58,358 bases of DNA from Lachnoanaerobaculum sanguinis (GTDB lineage: Bacteria > Bacillota > Clostridia > Lachnospirales > Lachnospiraceae): NCBI RefSeq assembly GCF_033242365.1, contig NZ_BTHK01000019.1, positions 1 through 58,358 on the forward strand. Direction: 5' to 3'. The notes beneath the pieces are model-generated. The model saw nothing but the letters and a program-made list of their open reading frames with translations, was not told the origin of the DNA and searched no databases. A program made the position numbers and the translations under genes. Of this stretch, positions 8,516 through 16,990 are shown one piece after another. Numbering within the stretch: the stretch's first letter is position 1; each line of letters begins with the position of its first letter.

Positions 8516-9607
8516 TTAATTATATTCGCTTTCTTTTATTGTACCGTTTGTTACTTTAAATACCTTTCCAATATCCAAAGATTTATTCAAAAAATCTTCA
8601 ACACCTGTACAGGTAATAAGAGTTTGAATATGTTTTATGGACTCCAAAAGGTGAGACTGTCTTTTTCCGTCAAGTTCGGATAATACATCATCAAGTAAAA
8701 GTACAGGAAATTCTCCGTATCTTGATTTTATAAGCTCTATCTCGGATAATTTTAATGATAAGGCAAGACTTCTTTGCTGCCCTTGAGATCCGAACTTTTT
8801 CAAATCCATTTCACCGTTTAGAAAAAATGAAAAATCATCTCTATGTGGTCCTACATTTGTAGTCTTATACCTTATATCACTTGTTCTTGATTTTTTCAGT
8901 TCTTCTTCAAAATCATCTTTTTCAACATTCTTTTCATATACTACATTTATCTTCTCACCACCTGAGAGTAAAGAATGTATACCGAAAATGACCTCATTTA
9001 ATTCCTTTATAAAGGCTTCTCTGTAAGCAATCAAATCCTTACCGTATTTTACAAGCTGCATATCCCAGATATCCAAAGTATCCTCAACACCGCTCTTAAA
9101 ACCGATTTCTTTTAAAAGCTTGTTTCTCTGATCAAGCACCTTATTGTAGGTAACCAAAGTGGAAACATAGAGCTTATTTAACTGACAAAGCTCCATGTCC
9201 ACAAAATTTCTTCTTTCCTTAGGACTTCTCTTGATAATATTCAAATCTTCAGGAGAAAAAAATACAACATTACAAGTACCGAAAAGCTCACTAAGCTTTC
9301 TTATCGGAATACCGTTTATAGCAACTCCCTTAGACTTGCTCTTTTTCAAATGCATATCAAGCCTTACCGATGAGTTATTTTTTTCTATCATCAGCTTAAT
9401 ATGCGATTCATTGCTTCCGAATTTTATAATATCTTTATCTTTACTTCCTCTATGAGACTTTGAAGTGGTGGCAAGATATATTGACTCCAAAATATTTGTC
9501 TTTCCCTGCGCATTGTCACCGTAAAATATATTTACACCGCTTGAAAGCTGGATATTCAAACTCTCATAGTTTCTATAGTCCTTAAGCTCCAACGATTCTA
9601 TAATCAT
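8516..9607 (-). CDS. recF: DNA replication/repair ATPase RecF
   Basis: A 363-residue SMC-like ATPase that loads RecA at single-strand gaps with RecO and RecR. Walker A is GDNAQGKT at residues 30-37. The signature GSQGQQRSLALSLKL lies near residue 273, and Walker B, LLLDDVLSELD, near 304. Starts with ATG at 9607, 26 nt inside the 3' end of yaaA, which implies translational coupling. Normal length. Confidence 0.96.
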   Translation of the reverse strand: MIIESLELKDYRNYESLNIQLSSGVNIFYGDNAQGKTNILESIYLATTSKSHRGSKDKDIIKFGSNESHIKLMIEKNNSSVRLDMHLKKSKSKGVAINGIPIRKLSELFGTCNVVFFSPEDLNIIKRSPKERRNFVDMELCQLNKLYVSTLVTYNKVLDQRNKLLKEIGFKSGVEDTLDIWDMQLVKYGKDLIAYREAFIKELNEVIFGIHSLLSGGEKINVVYEKNVEKDDFEEELKKSRTSDIRYKTTNVGPHRDDFSFFLNGEMDLKKFGSQGQQRSLALSLKLSEIELIKSRYGEFPVLLLDDVLSELDGKRQSHLLESIKHIQTLITCTGVEDFLNKSLDIGKVFKVTNGTIKESEYN

Positions 9608-9794
9608 TGTTCTCGTATGTAAATATATCGCCGTCTCTAAGCTTCTTACCTCTTCTAAGCTCCACCTCGGAATTTACCAAAACCTCTCCGGCCTGTATTA
9701 CCATCTTGGCTTCCGAACCCATAGATACAGCACCTGCAAGCTTCATAGCCTGCTCCAGCTTTATATATTCATCTCTAATTTTAACTTCTTGCAT
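9582..9794 (-). CDS. yaaA: S4-domain RNA-binding protein YaaA/RlbA
   Basis: A 70-residue protein consisting of one S4 RNA-binding fold: IKLEQAMKLAGAVSMGSEAK, followed by VLVNSEVELRRGKKLRDGD. It is conserved between dnaN and recF in Firmicutes and linked to ribosome assembly in B. subtilis. It starts 9 nt after dnaN and overlaps recF by 26 nt. Confidence 0.9.
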   Translation of the reverse strand: MQEVKIRDEYIKLEQAMKLAGAVSMGSEAKMVIQAGEVLVNSEVELRRGKKLRDGDIFTYENNDYRIVGA

Positions 9795-9803
9795 ATTTCA
9801 CCT

Positions 9804-10913
9804 TTATCCTACAAAATTTACCGGCAATATCAGGTAAGTGTATGAATTTTTATCGTCTCTAATAAAGCATGGCGATTTTGCGTTTGTAAAATAAATATCT
9901 ACAAAATCATCATCAATTACCTTTAATGCATCCACTAAGAACTTAGGGTTAAAGGCAATCTTTAAATCACTTCCGCTTTTTTCAATATTTACTTTGGCAT
10001 CCATAAATCCAAGTGATGAATTTACGGACAATGTAAGTATTCCGTTTTCTATATTGAGAATCAAAGGCTTATGTTCATTTTCCCTGATAAGTATCATAGC
10101 CTGCTCTATAGCACTTTGAAATCTGTTTCTGCTGACGGTAACCTTGGTATCATAATCACTTGAGAGCATGGTCTCAATTCTGAAATATTCACCGTCAAGT
10201 ATTCTTGACAATACAAGTGTTTTATCAAACTCAAAGAGTATATGATCCTTTGAAAAATAAATATTAACATCTTTTTGAGTATCGCTGTCAATTATCCTCA
10301 TAACTTCCTGTAAGGACTTTATAGGAACCACACATCTTTGATTTTCAAAATTCCCGTTCAATTCAATATTTCTGATAGACATTCTATGTCCGTCAAGAGT
10401 AACGAATTTAGCCACATTGTCTTTAATATCTATAAGCTCTCCACCCATCATTCGGTTGATATCGCTTATAGCTGTTGAGAACTCGGTCTGTCTTATAACT
10501 TCTTTTAAACTGAACTGTGAAAGCTTGATAAAATCATCCCTGTCTACCTTCGGCATCGGTATAAACTCTACGGGATCAATTCCCATAATATTAAATACCG
10601 CCTGGTCACATCTGATAGTTGTCTTGAAATCCTTATCTACATCAAGCTCTATTAAAGAATCCGTATTTTCAAACTTTCTTACAATCTCTGAGAATAGTTT
10701 TGCATTTAAAACTACTCCACCCGGATTTACTATAATCGCATCCACTTCTGTTTGAATTGAAAGTTCCGTATCTGTAGCGTCTAAAACAACTCTGTTATCA
10801 GCTGCCGTTATAAGTATTGATTCTAAAATAACACTTGAAGTCTTGGTAGATATAGCCTTCATTACAATGCTTAAAGCATTTACCAATTGTGCTTTTTGAA
10901 ATTTTAAATTCAT
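9804..10913 (-). CDS. dnaN: DNA polymerase III sliding clamp (beta)
   Basis: A 369-residue beta clamp with three repeated clamp folds, which tethers polymerase III to DNA. It begins MNLKFQKAQLVNAL and ends with YLILPVNF, matching the family terminus (Y-x-x-MPM/LPV-x). A ribosome site GGAGG lies 4 nt before the ATG. It sits 192 bp downstream of dnaA with a hairpin and a DnaA box in the gap. Intact. Confidence 0.96.
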   Translation of the reverse strand: MNLKFQKAQLVNALSIVMKAISTKTSSVILESILITAADNRVVLDATDTELSIQTEVDAIIVNPGGVVLNAKLFSEIVRKFENTDSLIELDVDKDFKTTIRCDQAVFNIMGIDPVEFIPMPKVDRDDFIKLSQFSLKEVIRQTEFSTAISDINRMMGGELIDIKDNVAKFVTLDGHRMSIRNIELNGNFENQRCVVPIKSLQEVMRIIDSDTQKDVNIYFSKDHILFEFDKTLVLSRILDGEYFRIETMLSSDYDTKVTVSRNRFQSAIEQAMILIRENEHKPLILNIENGILTLSVNSSLGFMDAKVNIEKSGSDLKIAFNPKFLVDALKVIDDDFVDIYFTNAKSPCFIRDDKNSYTYLILPVNFVG

Positions 10914-10925
10914 TGTTCCTCCGGT

Positions 10926-10960
10926 TGGCGATTTTTTACTCAGGAAAGAGCTCGCTCGCC
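10926..10960 (-). other. Hairpin in the dnaN leader
   Basis: Minus strand GGCGA pairs with TCGCC around the sequence just before the dnaN ribosome site. A short 5-bp stem, so weak; it could influence dnaN translation. Confidence 0.3.
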
Positions 10961-11005
10961 ATGATAAATAATTAAATATATTTTAGTATTAGTATTATTA
11001 TAGTG

Positions 11006-11014
11006 TGTGGATAA
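11006..11014 (+). other. DnaA box in the dnaA-dnaN gap
   Basis: Exact TGTGGATAA (reverse complement of TTATCCACA). Isolated from the main origin cluster, it suggests DnaA autoregulation or a second origin sub-region, as in bipartite Firmicute origins that flank dnaA. Confidence 0.7.
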
Positions 11015-11105
11015 GTGCAAAAGTCTTAAAAGCCTTGTAAATACTTGCTTTTTAGCTTATTTTTGTAAACATCACCATGTTTGGGAAATACCCGTATAAT
11101 TTGGA

Positions 11106-12494
11106 TTACTGTGGAGAAATCTTCTTTTTGATAGTTTCAATTGTCTGATTCAGCTCACTGTCAGAGACGATTCTCTTAGTAATTACATCCTCGGAATTGA
11201 CTATCGTGGAGTGATCTCTGTCACCTAAAAACTGACCTATTTTAGTTTGAGTATCATTGGTCATTTTTCTGCAAAGATAAACTGTAATATGTCTTGCAGT
11301 TGCTACCGGCTCTTTTCTTCCCTTGGCTTTTAATTCCGCCACGGTGATATTGAAATGATCGGCTACCACAGTTGCGATATATTCTGAAGTTATTTTTGTA
11401 GGAGCATCGGGAGTAATCATATCCTTCAGTACAGTTTTTGCCAGCTCTATATCAATTTCCTGATTTTTATTAAGTCTGCTCATAGCGTAAAGCTTATTTA
11501 GTGCTCCCTCAAGCATTCTGATATTACTCTTTATATTGGTAGCAATAAATTGAATAACTTCATTATCAATGTTTTTGCCGTCTCTTTCTTCCTTACTTCT
11601 AAGAATTGCCATTCTTGTTTCAAAGTCCGGAGAAAAAATCTCTACTGCCACACCCCAGGCAAACCTTGAACGAAGCCTCTCTTCAAGGTTTTTAAGCTCC
11701 ATAGGAGGTCGGTCTGAAGAAAGTATTATCTGTTTTTTCTGCTCATACAATGCATTGAAAGTATGGAAAAGTTCTTCCTGTATTGCATCCTTACCGCCGA
11801 TAAACTGAATATCATCAATAAGAAGTACATCTACATTACGATATTTTGAACGATATTCCTGTAAATTGCTGTTTTTTAGCGCATCAATATATTCATTAAG
11901 GAATTTCTCACTGCTGACATATAAAATGATTGCCTCCGGATTGTGTTCCAATATGTAATGTGCAATGGAATGCATCAAGTGAGTTTTTCCAAGACCAACG
12001 CCTCCATATATAAAGAAGGGATTGTAATGCTCCCCCGGATTTTGACTTCCCGGAGATTCCGCTACAGCTATAGCGGTTGCATGTGCCAGATCATTACTTT
12101 TGCCTACTACGAATGTATCAAAAGTATAAAGCGGATCCAGATTTGCACTTAAAAGCTTCAGGTTGTTTACCGGATGCCGCTTATTGTCTATCAGCGTATT
12201 TGGATATTTTTTTGTTTCCTGCTCCGACTTTTCTATAAAAACGACATTACATTTTATTAAGGTAACTTCCTCTATGGATACCGAAAGGTACAGGGAGTAT
12301 TTTTTTGTAACATAAGTTTTAAAAGGTTGTGAAGGAACAGTGATGACCAAGGTATAAACTCCCTTTGAATCCTTATCGATTGATGTCGGAATCATGGGTT
12401 TTATCCATGTATTGTATGATACAGGTGAGAGCTCATAATCATCCCTTAAAAACGTGATTATTTCCTCCCAACTGGATTTTATCTTATCTATCAT
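11106..12494 (-). CDS. dnaA: Chromosomal replication initiator DnaA
   Basis: A 462-residue AAA+ initiator. Domain I (1-85) is followed by a short linker. The AAA+ core has Walker A GGVGLGKTH at residues 164-172 and Walker B LLIDDIQFI near 231, and the DNA-binding domain IV ends with the DnaA signature, seen here as GDRDHSTIV. Starts at ATG 12494 behind AGGAGT-type spacing. Its promoter lies at 12532-12560 on the edge of oriC. It is transcribed away from the origin, together with or just upstream of dnaN. Confidence 0.97.
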   Translation of the reverse strand: MIDKIKSSWEEIITFLRDDYELSPVSYNTWIKPMIPTSIDKDSKGVYTLVITVPSQPFKTYVTKKYSLYLSVSIEEVTLIKCNVVFIEKSEQETKKYPNTLIDNKRHPVNNLKLLSANLDPLYTFDTFVVGKSNDLAHATAIAVAESPGSQNPGEHYNPFFIYGGVGLGKTHLMHSIAHYILEHNPEAIILYVSSEKFLNEYIDALKNSNLQEYRSKYRNVDVLLIDDIQFIGGKDAIQEELFHTFNALYEQKKQIILSSDRPPMELKNLEERLRSRFAWGVAVEIFSPDFETRMAILRSKEERDGKNIDNEVIQFIATNIKSNIRMLEGALNKLYAMSRLNKNQEIDIELAKTVLKDMITPDAPTKITSEYIATVVADHFNITVAELKAKGRKEPVATARHITVYLCRKMTNDTQTKIGQFLGDRDHSTIVNSEDVITKRIVSDSELNQTIETIKKKISPQ

Positions 12495-12531
12495 CCTTTT
12501 TACTCCTTTAGGATAAGTATAAACTAGGTAA

Positions 12532-12560
12532 AGTATATCAAAAAAAGGTATTCATATCAA
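12532..12560 (-). promoter_or_regulatory. dnaA promoter
   Basis: Minus strand TTGATA (12555-12560), 17-nt spacer, TATACT (12532-12537). The first DnaA-box-like site (12586-12594) lies 25 bp further upstream, which fits autoregulation. Confidence 0.6.
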
Positions 12561-12574
12561 TGTAAAGAAAAAGT

Positions 12575-12900
12575 AAAAAAGAAAATTATCAACATAGATA
12601 TTCACAAAGTTATGGACAACGTAGTTGATTAAAAATTGTAAAATAAATTATCCATATTAAAAAACGATAAAAATAGATGTAAAAAAGCCTTATACACAGA
12701 ATGTTGATAACGATGTTGACAAAGAGAAACGGCTTAAAATAAAGCAAAATAAGAAATGTCAACATTGAGATAAAATAAAATATCCACACACTATCAACAA
12801 AATGTGGATAACTAAAATATAAACATTTAGATTTTAAACAATGAAAATATACAGGTGAATGTGGATAATTATGTTGATAAGAATTTTAACAGTCGAAAAT
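12575..12900. other. oriC: Chromosomal replication origin oriC
   Basis: Very AT-rich non-coding DNA between divergent dnaA and plus-strand genes. Exact DnaA boxes TGTGGATAA occur at 12803-12811 and 12860-12868. Near matches are TTATCAACA 12586-12594, TTATCCATA 12648-12656, TTATACACA 12690-12698, TGTTGATAA 12702-12710 and 12872-12880, TGTTGACAA 12714-12722, ATATCCACA 12780-12788 and CTATCAACA 12791-12799. Boxes occur in both orientations. AT-rich blocks at about 12540-12585 and 12723-12780 are candidate unwinding elements. Location and box density make the call secure; the melting site is inferred. Confidence 0.92.
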
Positions 12901-12938
12901 CCGGGGAACAATATTCTTACTTTGAGATAATAAAAATA

Positions 12939-12967
12939 TTGATAAAACGGAGTATTAAATATATAAT
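12939..12967 (+). promoter_or_regulatory. Promoter of the ECF S-component gene
   Basis: TTGATA (12939-12944), 17-nt spacer, TATAAT (12962-12967), at the right edge of oriC. Confidence 0.65.
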
Positions 12968-13014
12968 ATTAAGTGCATTATATCCAATAGGAGTAGTAGC
13001 GAGAGGAGAAAAAA

Positions 13015-13644
13015 ATGAAGAGAGATTCTTATCAGAAGACAAAAAGAATGGTAATCATGGCTATCTTCATAGCTATAATTATTATTCAGACATTGGTACC
13101 TATTTTGGGATTTATACCGCTTGGTATAATGAACGCAACTATCATTCATGTAACGGTAGCCATTGGGGCAATTTTACTTGGGTGGAAAGAGGGAGCAGGA
13201 CTGGGATTTGTATTCGGACTTGGCAGTATGTGGAAGAATACATTCATGCCGAACCCGACATCATTTTGTTTTTCACCGTTTGCACCGGCCATAGCAGGAT
13301 ACACAGGCGGAATAAGATCTGTAATAGTATGTTTTGTTCCGAGAATACTGGTAGGTATAGTGGCTGCACTTGTTTTCAGAGCAATAAGAAAAACAGGTAA
13401 GGTGAAAATAGCACTCCTGGTATCAGGTGCCATGGCGGCAGTAACAAACACCATATTGGTAATGAGCGGTATATACTTCCTGTTCGGAGAGCATTATGCA
13501 AGTGCAACAGGGAGAGAGTTGACACAGTTGCCTGTTGTAATAGTAGGTATAATAGGAACACAGGGAGTAGCAGAGGCGATAGTTTCTTCAATCCTTACTT
13601 TAGCTGTAGCAGGTACATTATTAAAAATCAGTGAAGAGCGATAA
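13015..13644 (+). CDS. ECF transporter S component (vitamin uptake)
   Basis: A 209-residue integral membrane protein with about six hydrophobic segments. Features of the ECF substrate-specificity family are the N-terminal basic patch (KRDSYQKTKRMVIMA), the PLGIMNATIIHVTVAIGAI segment and an LGFVFGLGSMWKN stretch. It would capture a vitamin or cofactor and couple to a shared EcfA/A'/T module encoded elsewhere. The substrate is not evident; similar origin-proximal genes are often annotated as PanT-like (pantothenate), but this is not shown here. The ATG follows GAGAGGAG with 6-7 nt spacing. An overlapping frame starting in oriC at 12855 is not a gene. Confidence 0.82.
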   Translation: MKRDSYQKTKRMVIMAIFIAIIIIQTLVPILGFIPLGIMNATIIHVTVAIGAILLGWKEGAGLGFVFGLGSMWKNTFMPNPTSFCFSPFAPAIAGYTGGIRSVIVCFVPRILVGIVAALVFRAIRKTGKVKIALLVSGAMAAVTNTILVMSGIYFLFGEHYASATGRELTQLPVVIVGIIGTQGVAEAIVSSILTLAVAGTLLKISEER

Positions 13645-13649
13645 AGCTA

Positions 13650-13678
13650 TTGACTTGTATACCTTCTTTATATATAAT
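13650..13678 (+). promoter_or_regulatory. rpmH promoter
   Basis: TTGACT (13650-13655), 17-nt spacer, TATAAT (13673-13678): close to sigma-A consensus, about 80 bp upstream of rpmH. Confidence 0.8.
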
Positions 13679-13762
13679 ACTAGGGTGCGTTCTTTGGAAA
13701 AGTAAAGAACATAGACTTAAAAAAGACTGGACAAACGAAAAGAAATAAGGAGGTATCAGATC

Positions 13763-13897
13763 ATGAAGATGACATTCCAACCTAAGAAGAGACAAAGATC
13801 TAAGGTTCATGGTTTTAGAGCAAGAATGAGTTCAGCAGGCGGTAGAAAAGTTTTAGCTGCCAGAAGAGCAAAAGGAAGAGCTAGATTATCAGCTTAA
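13763..13897 (+). CDS. rpmH: 50S ribosomal protein L34
   Basis: A 44-residue basic protein beginning MKMTFQPKKRQRSKVHGFR and ending ARRAKGRARLSA, the standard L34 sequence. The ATG follows AAGGAGGT with 7-nt spacing. Marks the classic rpmH-rnpA-yidD-yidC-jag block. Confidence 0.98.
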   Translation: MKMTFQPKKRQRSKVHGFRARMSSAGGRKVLAARRAKGRARLSA

Positions 13898-13978
13898 AAA
13901 AATAAGGCAACAAACAGCCGGAAAACAGATGAGTACTACATTATGTAGTAAAGAAATTATCTGTCGAAGATTACTTAG

Positions 13979-14002
13979 GGATAGTCTTATGACTATCCTT
14001 TT
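13979..14002 (+). terminator. Partial terminator between rpmH and rnpA
   Basis: GGATAGTC-TTAT-GACTATCC followed by TTTT. An 8-bp perfect stem with a short T tract; it could lower rnpA expression relative to L34. Confidence 0.7.
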
Positions 14003-14063
14003 AGTTTATAGTAGTATTACATTTAATCTAATATAAGATGCGTTTTGCATTTGAGGAGTTTAT

Positions 14064-14417
14064 GTGAAAAATTTTCCTTCTTTAAGAAGTAATGCTGATT
14101 TTCAAAGGGTATATAAGAACGGAAAGTCATATGCCAATAAAACTCTTGTTATGTATGTATATGGAAATAATTTGGATTACAACAGGATAGGGATATCGGT
14201 TTCAAAGAAAAACGGTAACAGTGTAGTCAGACATACATTTGCAAGAAAATTGAGAGAAATTTTCAGATTGAATAAGATAGAGAAAAAGGGATTAGATATA
14301 ATAGTAGTAGTACGAGTAGGCGCAGATGTAGGGGATTACCATAAATTGGAGAGTGCCTATTTACATTTGTTGAAATCACATAGACTGGATAGAGAAAATG
14401 TTGAAGAAAATAAATAG
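14064..14417 (+). CDS. rnpA: Ribonuclease P protein component
   Basis: A 117-residue basic cofactor of RNase P, which matures tRNA 5' ends with the M1-type RNA. The RNR-type motif is VVRHTFARKLREIFR (about residues 52-66), where His replaces the usual Asn. GTG start at 14064 behind GAGG; the ATG two bases earlier is in another frame. The last 20 nt overlap yidD. Confidence 0.93.
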   Translation: MKNFPSLRSNADFQRVYKNGKSYANKTLVMYVYGNNLDYNRIGISVSKKNGNSVVRHTFARKLREIFRLNKIEKKGLDIIVVVRVGADVGDYHKLESAYLHLLKSHRLDRENVEENK

Positions 14418-14634
14418 CTTGGTATTAAAGGGTATGATTAAGCTTATTAGATTCTATCAAAAATATTTGTCACCGCTAAAGGTAAGAACACATTGTATTT
14501 ATACTCCTACCTGTTCACAATATGCCATAGAGGCTTTAAAAAAGCATGGCATAATAAAGGGATCAGTACTTAGTATATGGAGAATACTCAGATGTAATCC
14601 TTTTGCAAAAGGTGGATACGATCCTGTGCCATAA
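14398..14634 (+). CDS. yidD: Membrane protein insertion efficiency factor YidD
   Basis: A 78-residue protein with the family signature: IRFYQKYLSPL, then CIYTPTCSQYAIEALKKHG, and GGYDPVP at the end. It promotes YidC-dependent membrane insertion. Overlaps rnpA by 20 nt, implying coupled translation. Confidence 0.95.
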   Translation: MLKKINSLVLKGMIKLIRFYQKYLSPLKVRTHCIYTPTCSQYAIEALKKHGIIKGSVLSIWRILRCNPFAKGGYDPVP

Positions 14635-14690
14635 GTATATTTATGGAATTTAGTAAGTTAGAAAATCTAATGAAATTTGGAGGAATTAGC

Positions 14691-15947
14691 TTGGACGTTG
14701 TACTGTTAACAAAGTCATCCACACCTATTATAGGTTGGTTTGCTGAAATACTTGGATTTATAATGAATCTGATATTTGATTTGGGAATTACAAATATCGG
14801 TGTCGCTATTATAATTTTTACACTTGTAATTAATATAATAATGATACCTTTGACTATAAATCAGCAGAAGTCACAAAAACTTATGGCTGTAATTCAACCT
14901 GAAATAAAGGCCATACAGGATAAATATAAAGGAAAAACAGATAATGAATCGGCAATGAAGATGAATGCTGAGACAAGAGCTGTATACAGTAAGTACGGTA
15001 CAAGTATGACAGGCGGTTGTCTTCCGCTTCTTATACAGATGCCTATATTGTTCGGACTTTATCAGGTTATATACAGAATACCGGCATATGTAACAAGTGT
15101 TCGCAGCGTATTTGAGACTGTGGCTACTTCACTTATGCAACAGTCTGATTATATAAATAAGATAAGTGATTTGGCAAAAGCTGTAAGACTTCCTATAGAA
15201 AATAATGACTATACGGTTACAAATAAAGTAATAGATTTATTATATAAATTTACACCTGAAAAATGGGCTACATTGTCAGAGACATTCCCTAATATGAGTA
15301 ATGTCTTGGAGACAAGTATTCCTCTTATTAAGCAGATGAATTCATTCCTCGGTATTGATTTATCGGTGTCACCATGGCAGGGAATGAACAATATAAATGT
15401 AGCATGGATAATACCGATATTGGCCGGAGTTACACAGTTTATATCAACCAAGGTAATGACAACAAACCAGCCGAAGAACGGAGAGCCTGAGAATGAGATG
15501 GCAAAACAGATGCAGAGTATGAATACTGTAATGCCTATCATGTCAGTAGTATTTTGTTTTACTCTCCCTGCAGGTATCGGTATATACTGGATAGCTTCAG
15601 CACTTGCAAGAACAGTCATTCAGTTACTTGTAAACTACAGACTTAAAGATCTTGATATTGATAAGCTTGTAGAGTCAAATCTTGCAAAGCAAAATGCAAA
15701 GAGAGCAAAGCAAGGACTTCCTGCATTAAGCGCAAATAAGAAAGTCATCGAAAATGCAAAGCATATGGATGAAATTGAAAAGCAGGAAAAAGAAGAAAGA
15801 GCAAAAAAATACGAAGTGAATGCCAAGAATTTAAAGGATTCAACAGAGTATTACAATAAGGATGCAAAACCGGGTTCACTTGCTTCAAAGGCTAATATGG
15901 TAGCCAAGTACAATGAGAAGCAGGCAAATTCTAAGAAAAATAAATAG
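14691..15947 (+). CDS. yidC: Membrane protein insertase YidC/OxaA
   Basis: A Sec-associated insertase of about 418 residues from a TTG start at 14691, which has GGAGG at 14679-14683 with 7-nt spacing. An in-frame ATG at 14643 (434 residues) has no ribosome site and adds a non-hydrophobic leader. Core helices include the IGVAIIIFTLVINIIMIPLT segment, the LPLLIQMPILFGLYQVIY segment and a C-terminal GIGIYWIASALARTVIQLL helix. A long basic coiled tail rich in Lys/Glu follows, as in Firmicute YidC with ribosome contact. Lies 8-56 nt after yidD depending on the start. Confidence 0.95.
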   Translation: MDVVLLTKSSTPIIGWFAEILGFIMNLIFDLGITNIGVAIIIFTLVINIIMIPLTINQQKSQKLMAVIQPEIKAIQDKYKGKTDNESAMKMNAETRAVYSKYGTSMTGGCLPLLIQMPILFGLYQVIYRIPAYVTSVRSVFETVATSLMQQSDYINKISDLAKAVRLPIENNDYTVTNKVIDLLYKFTPEKWATLSETFPNMSNVLETSIPLIKQMNSFLGIDLSVSPWQGMNNINVAWIIPILAGVTQFISTKVMTTNQPKNGEPENEMAKQMQSMNTVMPIMSVVFCFTLPAGIGIYWIASALARTVIQLLVNYRLKDLDIDKLVESNLAKQNAKRAKQGLPALSANKKVIENAKHMDEIEKQEKEERAKKYEVNAKNLKDSTEYYNKDAKPGSLASKANMVAKYNEKQANSKKNK

Positions 15948-15957
15948 GAGGAAAGAG

Positions 15958-16890
15958 ATGGACAGTGCTAGAGTTTCAGCAAGAAATTATGATGAAGCTT
16001 TAACCAAGGCTTTGATAGAGCTTGGAACCACAAGTGATAATGTGGATGTAGAGATAATTGAAAGAGGCACTAATGGATTTTTGGGAGTTTTCGGTGTAAA
16101 GCCATGGACTCTTAAGGTTACAATAAAGAAATCTGCTGATACTGAGAAAAAGAATTCATCAGAAAAGAAATATGAAAAGCAGAAGGAACAAAAATCTCCT
16201 ATTGAGAAAAAAGAAGTAGAGAAAAAGGAAACCGCACCGGAAAAGGTGGATACTGTTGTAGAGGAAGTTATAGTAGAAGAAAAAGAGGCTTCTGTAAAGT
16301 CTGAAGAATCTGTAGATGAATATGCACAGTTTTACGGTGAGGAAGAGCCTTCTTCTACAAGCAGACGAGTACTTACAAATGATGAGCTTGAGCAGATAAG
16401 AGACAGAGCTGATGCTTTCTTAAAGGATTTCTTTGCGGCAATGAACCTTCCTGCACATGCGGTATATAATTTCTCATTTAAGACAAATGAGCTTTCTATT
16501 GTAATAGAGAGTGAAGAAGACTTAGGCGTATTGATAGGAAAAAGAGGTCAGACTCTTGATTCACTTCAGTATATATTGAGCCTTGTAGTAAATAAGAGCA
16601 GCGAAAGCTATATAAGAATAAAGCTTGATACTGAAAACTACAGAAAAAAGAGAAAAGATAAACTTGAAATGCTTGCAAAGAATATAGCTGCAAAGGTAAA
16701 GAAAACAGGTAAGTTCACAGAGCTTGAACCTATGAATGCTTATGAGAGAAGAATCATACATGCGGCACTCCAGGGAGACAATATGGTATCTACAAAGAGT
16801 GTAGGTGAGGAACCTTTCAGACATATAACAGTTTATCCGAAAAAGAATTTTAAACAAAACAGAAGAAGCCCTAAAAGGGAAATACAATAA
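15958..16890 (+). CDS. jag: RNA-binding protein Jag/KhpB (Jag-N, KH, R3H)
   Basis: 310 residues from ATG 15958, which follows AGGAGG; a longer frame to 15913 lacks a site. The N-terminal Jag-N domain (about 1-52) has the KPWTLKVTIK end. An acidic/lysine-rich linker (about 55-130) is low complexity. A KH domain carries GKRGQTLDSLQYILS, and an R3H domain carries EPMNAYERRIIHAAL. KhpB binds RNA with KhpA and affects cell elongation in other Firmicutes. Ten nt after yidC; transcript ends at 16904-16950. Confidence 0.94.
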   Translation: MDSARVSARNYDEALTKALIELGTTSDNVDVEIIERGTNGFLGVFGVKPWTLKVTIKKSADTEKKNSSEKKYEKQKEQKSPIEKKEVEKKETAPEKVDTVVEEVIVEEKEASVKSEESVDEYAQFYGEEEPSSTSRRVLTNDELEQIRDRADAFLKDFFAAMNLPAHAVYNFSFKTNELSIVIESEEDLGVLIGKRGQTLDSLQYILSLVVNKSSESYIRIKLDTENYRKKRKDKLEMLAKNIAAKVKKTGKFTELEPMNAYERRIIHAALQGDNMVSTKSVGEEPFRHITVYPKKNFKQNRRSPKREIQ

Positions 16891-16903
16891 AAATTAGTCT
16901 TGT

Positions 16904-16950
16904 GAAAGAGGGCTGTTAATAACATAGTTATTGATAGTCCTCTTTTATTT
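16904..16950 (+). terminator. Terminator after jag
   Basis: AAAGAGG/CCTCTTT outer stem, with an inner TAAC-atag-TTA hairpin, followed by TTTATTTT. Confidence 0.82.
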
Positions 16951-16990
16951 TAGTAACAATATAAAGGTAATAAAATAGGATTATATAAAT

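Noticed and set aside
10937..10963. Possible 8-codon upstream ORF (MASELFPE) before dnaN on the minus strand
   Set aside because: No ribosome site precedes it; it coincides with a short hairpin arm, so a start codon by chance is more likely.
12855..13400. 181-codon plus-strand frame beginning in oriC
   Set aside because: It starts inside DnaA boxes, has no ribosome site and overlaps the ECF S-component gene in another frame; composition is that of a shadow.
14643..14690. ATG start for yidC at 14643
   Set aside because: It lacks a ribosome site; the in-frame TTG at 14691 has GGAGG at ideal spacing and begins at the expected hydrophobic region.
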